NCBI GenBank assembly: GCA_900541195.1
Contig: UQIY01000045.1
Coordinates: forward strand, 1 to 17,770
DNA from: an uncultured Collinsella sp.
Lineage (GTDB): Bacteria > Actinomycetota > Coriobacteriia > Coriobacteriales > Coriobacteriaceae
Direction of reading: 5' to 3'
Length of the DNA: 17,770 bases
Part shown: piece after piece, positions 14,574-17,770 of the stretch
Position numbering within the stretch: position 1 is the stretch's first letter
Layout of the letters: each line of letters opens with the position of its first letter
Program-made: the position numbers and the translations under genes
The notes under the pieces: generated by a model
Seen by the model: only the letters and a program-made list of their open reading frames with translations
Database searches by the model: none
What the model was told of the DNA's origin: nothing

Positions 14574-15287
14574 ATGACGGATTATCGCGTCTCGCGCCTA
14601 CTAGCAAAACTGGAGATCCCACTGCTGCTGGCGGTGCCGGCGGTAATGGCCGCGGCGTTGCTGGCGGGCGTTGAGCAGGCGGCGCTTGCCATGCTTGTCG
14701 TGGTGGCGCTGGTGCTTGCGTTGTTCTTTGCGGGCTACGAGGCGTCGCGACCGGGCCTGCGCCAGATTATGCCAACGCTGGTTTTGGCGGCGTTGGCCGC
14801 GGCGGGGCGCATCTTGTTTGGCCCCATTCCCGACTTTAAACCTGTGAGTGCCATCGCCATTATCGCCGGGGCGACGCTCGGTCGTCGTAACGGCTTTATG
14901 GTCGGTGCGCTGGCGGCGCTGACCAGCAACTTCTTTTTTGGACAGGGCATGTGGACGCCATGGCAGATGTATGCCTGGGGCCTGGTTGGCTATGTTGGCG
15001 GCGCGCTGGCGCATGCGGGCGCGTTCGACCGTGCGGATGGAACCGTGCGCATGCCGGCGCTGATGGCGTACGGCTTTGCATCGGGCCTGCTCTACGGCGT
15101 GGTAATCAACGCCTACGACATCATCGGTTTTGTGCAGCCGCTCACGTGGGCGGGCGCCGTGGCGCGTCTTGCCACGGCAGTGCCGTTCGATATCACACAC
15201 GGCCTCGCGACCTGCGTGTTCTTAGCCGCCCTGTACAGGCCCTGGTGTCGACGGATCAACCGCGTCGTCGTGAAGTACGGACTGTAG
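14574..15287 (+). CDS. ECF transporter substrate-binding S component
   Basis: Membrane protein that should bind the transported vitamin or cofactor precursor and dock on the EcfT-EcfA module. The 237-aa protein is mostly hydrophobic with about six membrane segments. It carries the run GRILFGPIPDFKPVSAIAI, then ATLGRRNGFMVGALAALTSNFFFGQG and TPWQMYAWGLVGYVGG (split here for length), which I recall from S components of uncertain specificity, including cobalamin- or queuosine-precursor candidates. The substrate cannot be read from the sequence. The start is ATG at 14574, four bases after the ATPase stop; AGGG at 14561-14564 is a weak ribosome site, so coupling is likely. It is the last gene of the three-gene operon and reaches a convergent gap. 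Confidence 0.85.
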   Translation: MTDYRVSRLLAKLEIPLLLAVPAVMAAALLAGVEQAALAMLVVVALVLALFFAGYEASRPGLRQIMPTLVLAALAAAGRILFGPIPDFKPVSAIAIIAGATLGRRNGFMVGALAALTSNFFFGQGMWTPWQMYAWGLVGYVGGALAHAGAFDRADGTVRMPALMAYGFASGLLYGVVINAYDIIGFVQPLTWAGAVARLATAVPFDITHGLATCVFLAALYRPWCRRINRVVVKYGL

Positions 15288-15311
15288 GGCTGGTTGCGTT
15301 CCCTTACGAAC

Positions 15312-15374
15312 TTGCGGTGGAATAGTTCTCGTTTTTGGCTATTTGCTGCCCAAACAGGAACTATTTCACCGCAA
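15312..15374. repeat. REPIN-like 17-bp hairpin in convergent gap
   Basis: ttgcggtggaatagttc (15312-15328) pairs with gaactatttcaccgcaa (15358-15374), with one position forming G-U, around a 29-base loop. gttt (15331-15334) and aaac (15352-15355) in the loop may extend the fold. It lies between the convergent ecfS and exonuclease III genes. There is no clean U-tract, so it is not a standard terminator. The remaining bases to 15437 include a short ccccag/ctgggg dyad (15417-15436 region) and nothing else I can name. Confidence 0.75.
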
Positions 15375-15437
15375 CTTATAGGGAGAGAGAGGGGTCGCAT
15401 GATCTGTTTCCCTCCGTCCCCAGGGGATCAGCTGGGG

Positions 15438-16256
15438 TTAGAGCTCTAGCGTGAGGGTGACGGGACAGTGGTCGCTGCCAAAGATGTCGCCACGGATACC
15501 GGTGTCGCGAACGTCGGCGGCGATTGAATCACTTACCAGGAAGTAGTCGATGCGCCAGCCTGCGTTGTTCTTGCGGGCATTAAAGCGGTAGCTCCACCAG
15601 CTGTAGACGCCCTCGACGTCCGGATTGGCCGCGCGCCAGGTGTCGGTAAAACCGGCGTCGAGCAGCTCGGTAAACTTGCCGCGTTCCTCGTCCGAAAAGC
15701 CTGCGTTGCCGCGGTTGGACTTGGGGTTCTTAAGGTCGATCTCCTCGTGTGCCACGTTAAAGTCGCCGCAGGTTACGACGGGCTTTCCGGTCTCGCGCTC
15801 AAGCGTGCTCAAAAAGCCGCGATAGGCATCGTCCCAGGCCATGCGTACATCGATGCGCGCGAGCTCGTTTTGGGCGTTGGGCGTATAGACGTCCACGAAC
15901 CAAAACTTGTCGAACTCGAGCGCACAGACGCGGCCCTCGGTTGCGGCTTGGGCGACGAGCTCGGCCGCCTCGCCCTCGCCGGCGTGGGGCAGCAGCGCAT
16001 CGGCGCGCAGCACGCGCAGCGGTTCCTGGCGGCTAAAGACCGCGGTGCCCGAGTAGCCCTTGCGCTCGGCGTAGCTCCAGGTTTGGTGGTAGCCGGGCAG
16101 ATCGATATCGACCTGGCCTTCTTGCAGCTTGGTCTCCTGCAGCGCCAGGATATCGACGTCGAGTTCTTGTGCGATCTGGATAAAGCTCGGGTCCTTTTTG
16201 AGCACGGCGCGCAGGCCGTTGACGTTCCACGAGGCGAAAGTGTAAGTCTGAGGCAT
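15438..16256 (-). CDS. xth: Exodeoxyribonuclease III (AP endonuclease)
   Basis: Magnesium-dependent 3'-5' exonuclease and apurinic/apyrimidinic endonuclease of base-excision repair. The 272-aa protein has the whole exonuclease-endonuclease-phosphatase set: SWNVNGLRA (9-17), Glu41 in QETKLQ, YTPNA, GDFNVAH, WRIDYFLVS and GSDHCP (260-265) with the catalytic Asp-His pair. Length fits the family (about 250-270). The start at 16256 is supported by AAAGGA four bases upstream on the minus strand. The gene diverges from the sirtuin gene with a 113-base gap and converges on ecfS. Confidence 0.96.
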   Translation of the reverse strand: MPQTYTFASWNVNGLRAVLKKDPSFIQIAQELDVDILALQETKLQEGQVDIDLPGYHQTWSYAERKGYSGTAVFSRQEPLRVLRADALLPHAGEGEAAELVAQAATEGRVCALEFDKFWFVDVYTPNAQNELARIDVRMAWDDAYRGFLSTLERETGKPVVTCGDFNVAHEEIDLKNPKSNRGNAGFSDEERGKFTELLDAGFTDTWRAANPDVEGVYSWWSYRFNARKNNAGWRIDYFLVSDSIAADVRDTGIRGDIFGSDHCPVTLTLEL

Positions 16257-16369
16257 GGTGTCCTTTCGACGGGGTTGGCAGGCTTAAGATTAACGCAACA
16301 AGAGCGGGGCGGAGTCCGCGAGTGATAGTGCGAACGCCGCCGTCCCTAAGACACGGACGGAGGACATAT

Positions 16370-17122
16370 ATGACGCAGGCAATATCGGACCCCAAGCAGG
16401 CCTCCGCTGCGCTGGCGGAGCTGTTCGAAACCCATAGCCACGTGGTCTTCTTTGGCGGCGCGGGCGTTTCCACGGCGAGTGGCATCCCCGATTTCCGCAG
16501 CGTGGACGGTCTGTATCACCAGCGGTTTTCCTATCCGCCCGAGACTATGCTCTCGCACAGCTTCTACGAGGCGCATCCGGCGGAGTTTTTCGACTTCTAC
16601 CGGACCAAGATGATCGCCCTTAACGCCAAGCCCAACCGCTGCCACATCAAGCTGGCCGAGCTGGAGCGCGCCGGCAAGCTTGATGCCGTGGTGACGCAAA
16701 ATATCGACGGCCTGCATCAGATGGCCGGCTCGCAACGCGTGTTCGAGCTGCACGGATCGGTCCATCGCAACATTTGCCAGTCGTGCGGCGCGGTCTATAG
16801 CGCCGAGTGGATTTGCTCGCGCGAGCACGAGGACGCCGCGGGTGCGCCTGTGTGTCCTGCGTGCGGCGGGCGCATCAAGCCCGATGTGGTGCTCTACGAG
16901 GAGCCGCTCGATGAGCATGTGCTGACCGGTGCCGTTGCCGCCATCGCCGCGGCCGATGCCCTCATTGTGGGTGGGACCTCGCTCGTGGTGTATCCGGCGG
17001 CGGGCCTTACGCGTTACTTTACCGGCGATACGCTGGCCATATGCAACCTTGCTCCCACCGATCAGGATGCAAATGCCGACCTGCTGATTTCTTGCGACAT
17101 CGCGGCCGCGTTTGCGTTCTAG
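16370..17122 (+). CDS. cobB: NAD-dependent protein deacylase, Sir2 family
   Basis: Removes acyl groups from lysines using NAD+, releasing O-acyl-ADP-ribose and nicotinamide. The 250-aa protein has the NAD-binding motifs GAGVSTASGIPDFR (30-43) and TQNIDGLHQMAG (109-120), the catalytic His128 in ELHGS, and zinc ligands Cys136, 139, 162 and 165 (CxxC...CxxC). This zinc-binding, HG-containing layout is typical of bacterial sirtuins of 240-260 aa. ATG at 16370 is chosen because GGAGG (16359-16363) lies six bases upstream; the longer frame from 16322 has no ribosome site. A dyad ccgtcc/ggacgg (16340-16360) overlaps the ribosome site and could affect translation. folP follows on the same strand after 95 bases. 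Confidence 0.95.
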   Translation: MTQAISDPKQASAALAELFETHSHVVFFGGAGVSTASGIPDFRSVDGLYHQRFSYPPETMLSHSFYEAHPAEFFDFYRTKMIALNAKPNRCHIKLAELERAGKLDAVVTQNIDGLHQMAGSQRVFELHGSVHRNICQSCGAVYSAEWICSREHEDAAGAPVCPACGGRIKPDVVLYEEPLDEHVLTGAVAAIAAADALIVGGTSLVVYPAAGLTRYFTGDTLAICNLAPTDQDANADLLISCDIAAAFAF

Positions 17123-17136
17123 CCCGCGCGCGCGGA

Positions 17137-17142
17137 TACAAT
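17137..17142 (+). promoter_or_regulatory. -10 box of a possible folP promoter
   Basis: TACAAT on the plus strand, 15 bases after the sirtuin stop. The expected -35 region is GC-rich and does not match. A start near 17149 would give a leader of about 70 bases that contains the hairpin at 17168-17195. Confidence 0.4.
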
Positions 17143-17167
17143 AGAAAGACTGAGTGCAAAGCGACCC

Positions 17168-17195
17168 CGCCGCCAGCTCCCCAAGCTCGGCGGCG
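17168..17195 (+). promoter_or_regulatory. GC-rich hairpin in the folP leader
   Basis: cgccgcc (17168-17174) pairs with ggcggcg (17189-17195), and agct (17175-17178) with agct (17184-17187) after a bulged C. The hairpin ends 10 bases before the AGGAGG of folP and is followed by tgggcatttt. It could be a weak terminator for the sirtuin gene or a leader attenuator; the sequence does not decide. Confidence 0.4.
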
Positions 17196-17217
17196 TGGGC
17201 ATTTTAGGAGGATGTTC

Positions 17218-17770
17218 ATGGCGAACGACAGCAAGACATGGCGGTGCGGAAAGTATGAGCTCAGCTTTGACCGTCCGCGCATCATGGGCGTCCTCAACGT
17301 GACGCCCGATTCGTTTAGCGATGGCGGGGAGCACTTCGACCCGGATGCCGCCATCGAGTACGGCCTGGCGATGCTCGACGCCGGCGCCGACATCATCGAC
17401 GTGGGCGGCGAGTCCACGCGCCCCGGCTTTACCCCGGTCAACCCAGACGAGGAGGCTCGCCGCGTGCTGCCCGTGGTGCGCGCGCTGGCCAAGGAGGGCG
17501 CCATCGTCTCGATCGACACGCGTCATGTGGCGGTTGCCAAGGCGGCCGTGCGCTGCGGCGCCTCGATCGTCAATGACGTGACCGGCTTCACCGATCCCAA
17601 GATGGTCGAGTTTGTTAAGACGAGCACCTGCGGCGTCATCGTGATGCATGCCGGCGAGGTCGCCGCGCCCGCACGCACACACGCAACGGTGCAGCTCGAT
17701 ACCTCGGCAGCGGCGTTTGTTGCCGAGAAGGCGCGCGAGGCGGCTGCCGAGGCCGCGCGTGAGGCCGAGA
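17218..17770 (+). CDS. folP: Dihydropteroate synthase, 3' part outside the window
   Basis: Condenses p-aminobenzoate with 6-hydroxymethyl-7,8-dihydropterin diphosphate in folate synthesis; the target of sulfonamides. The visible 184 codons contain the family signature GVLNVTPDSFSDGG (24-37), the GGESTRPG loop, SIDTRH and NDVTG. Full proteins have about 270-290 residues, so roughly a third is cut off by the window edge. ATG at 17218 has AGGAGG (17206-17211) six bases upstream; the ATG at 17212 abuts that site and is out of position. Codon use is like the neighbours. The hairpin and TACAAT box upstream suggest a promoter separate from the sirtuin gene. Confidence 0.95.
   Translation, partial: MANDSKTWRCGKYELSFDRPRIMGVLNVTPDSFSDGGEHFDPDAAIEYGLAMLDAGADIIDVGGESTRPGFTPVNPDEEARRVLPVVRALAKEGAIVSIDTRHVAVAKAAVRCGASIVNDVTGFTDPKMVEFVKTSTCGVIVMHAGEVAAPARTHATVQLDTSAAAFVAEKAREAAAEAAREAE

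Noticed and set aside
15417..15437. Terminator for exonuclease III
   Set aside because: The ccccag/ctgggg dyad lacks a following U-tract on the minus strand.

Overview
The window looks like the chromosome of a high-GC member of the Coriobacteriia, most likely Collinsella or a close relative. I base this on the membrane-anchored LuxR-type regulator (a class expanded in this group), the LATTG sorting signal, the fused ECF ATPase, strongly GC-biased codons, and several families of short intergenic inverted repeats. The genus is inferred from recall of families; no search was run.

Layout. 1-1462: a minus-strand LuxR/HTH regulator with an N-terminal multi-membrane-segment domain, TTG start. 1463-1688: divergent intergenic region with two hairpin-forming inverted repeats. 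1689-3671: a plus-strand secreted, sortase-anchored surface protein. 3672-4077: convergent intergenic region with a regular array of six alternately oriented 16-nt repeats, a second copy of the REP-like repeat, and a terminator. 4078-6317 (minus): nfnA-nfnB, the electron-bifurcating NADH-dependent ferredoxin:NADP+ oxidoreductase. 6318-6689: promoter, terminator-like hairpin and a repeat cluster. 6690-7319 (minus): pth. 7326-9249: an accessory island made of two ~200-bp MITE-like elements with nearly identical terminal inverted repeats, bracketing a 375-aa gene with nuclease-like C-terminal motifs. 9250-11842 (minus): prs and glmU, each with its own terminator. 12033-15287 (plus): an ecfT-ecfA1A2(fused)-ecfS vitamin/metal transporter operon, divergent from glmU. 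15288-15437: convergent gap with another REPIN-like hairpin. 15438-16256 (minus): exodeoxyribonuclease III. 16370-17122 (plus): sirtuin deacylase. 17218-17770 (plus, cut by the window edge): folP, dihydropteroate synthase.

How the parts fit. glmU, prs and pth keep the order known from Firmicutes (glmU-prs-ctc-pth), but the usual ctc/rplY position holds the MITE-flanked accessory gene. GlmU makes UDP-GlcNAc for the cell wall and Prs makes PRPP for nucleotides. NfnAB balances NADH, NADPH and ferredoxin, as expected in an anaerobe. The three ECF genes overlap or nearly touch and should form one transporter with a single dedicated substrate-binding subunit. The regulator at 59-1462 and the surface protein at 1689-3671 diverge from one intergenic region, which makes regulation of one by the other plausible but unproven.

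The least ordinary parts are the alternating repeat array (3708-3925) and the MITE-bracketed gene (7433-9163).
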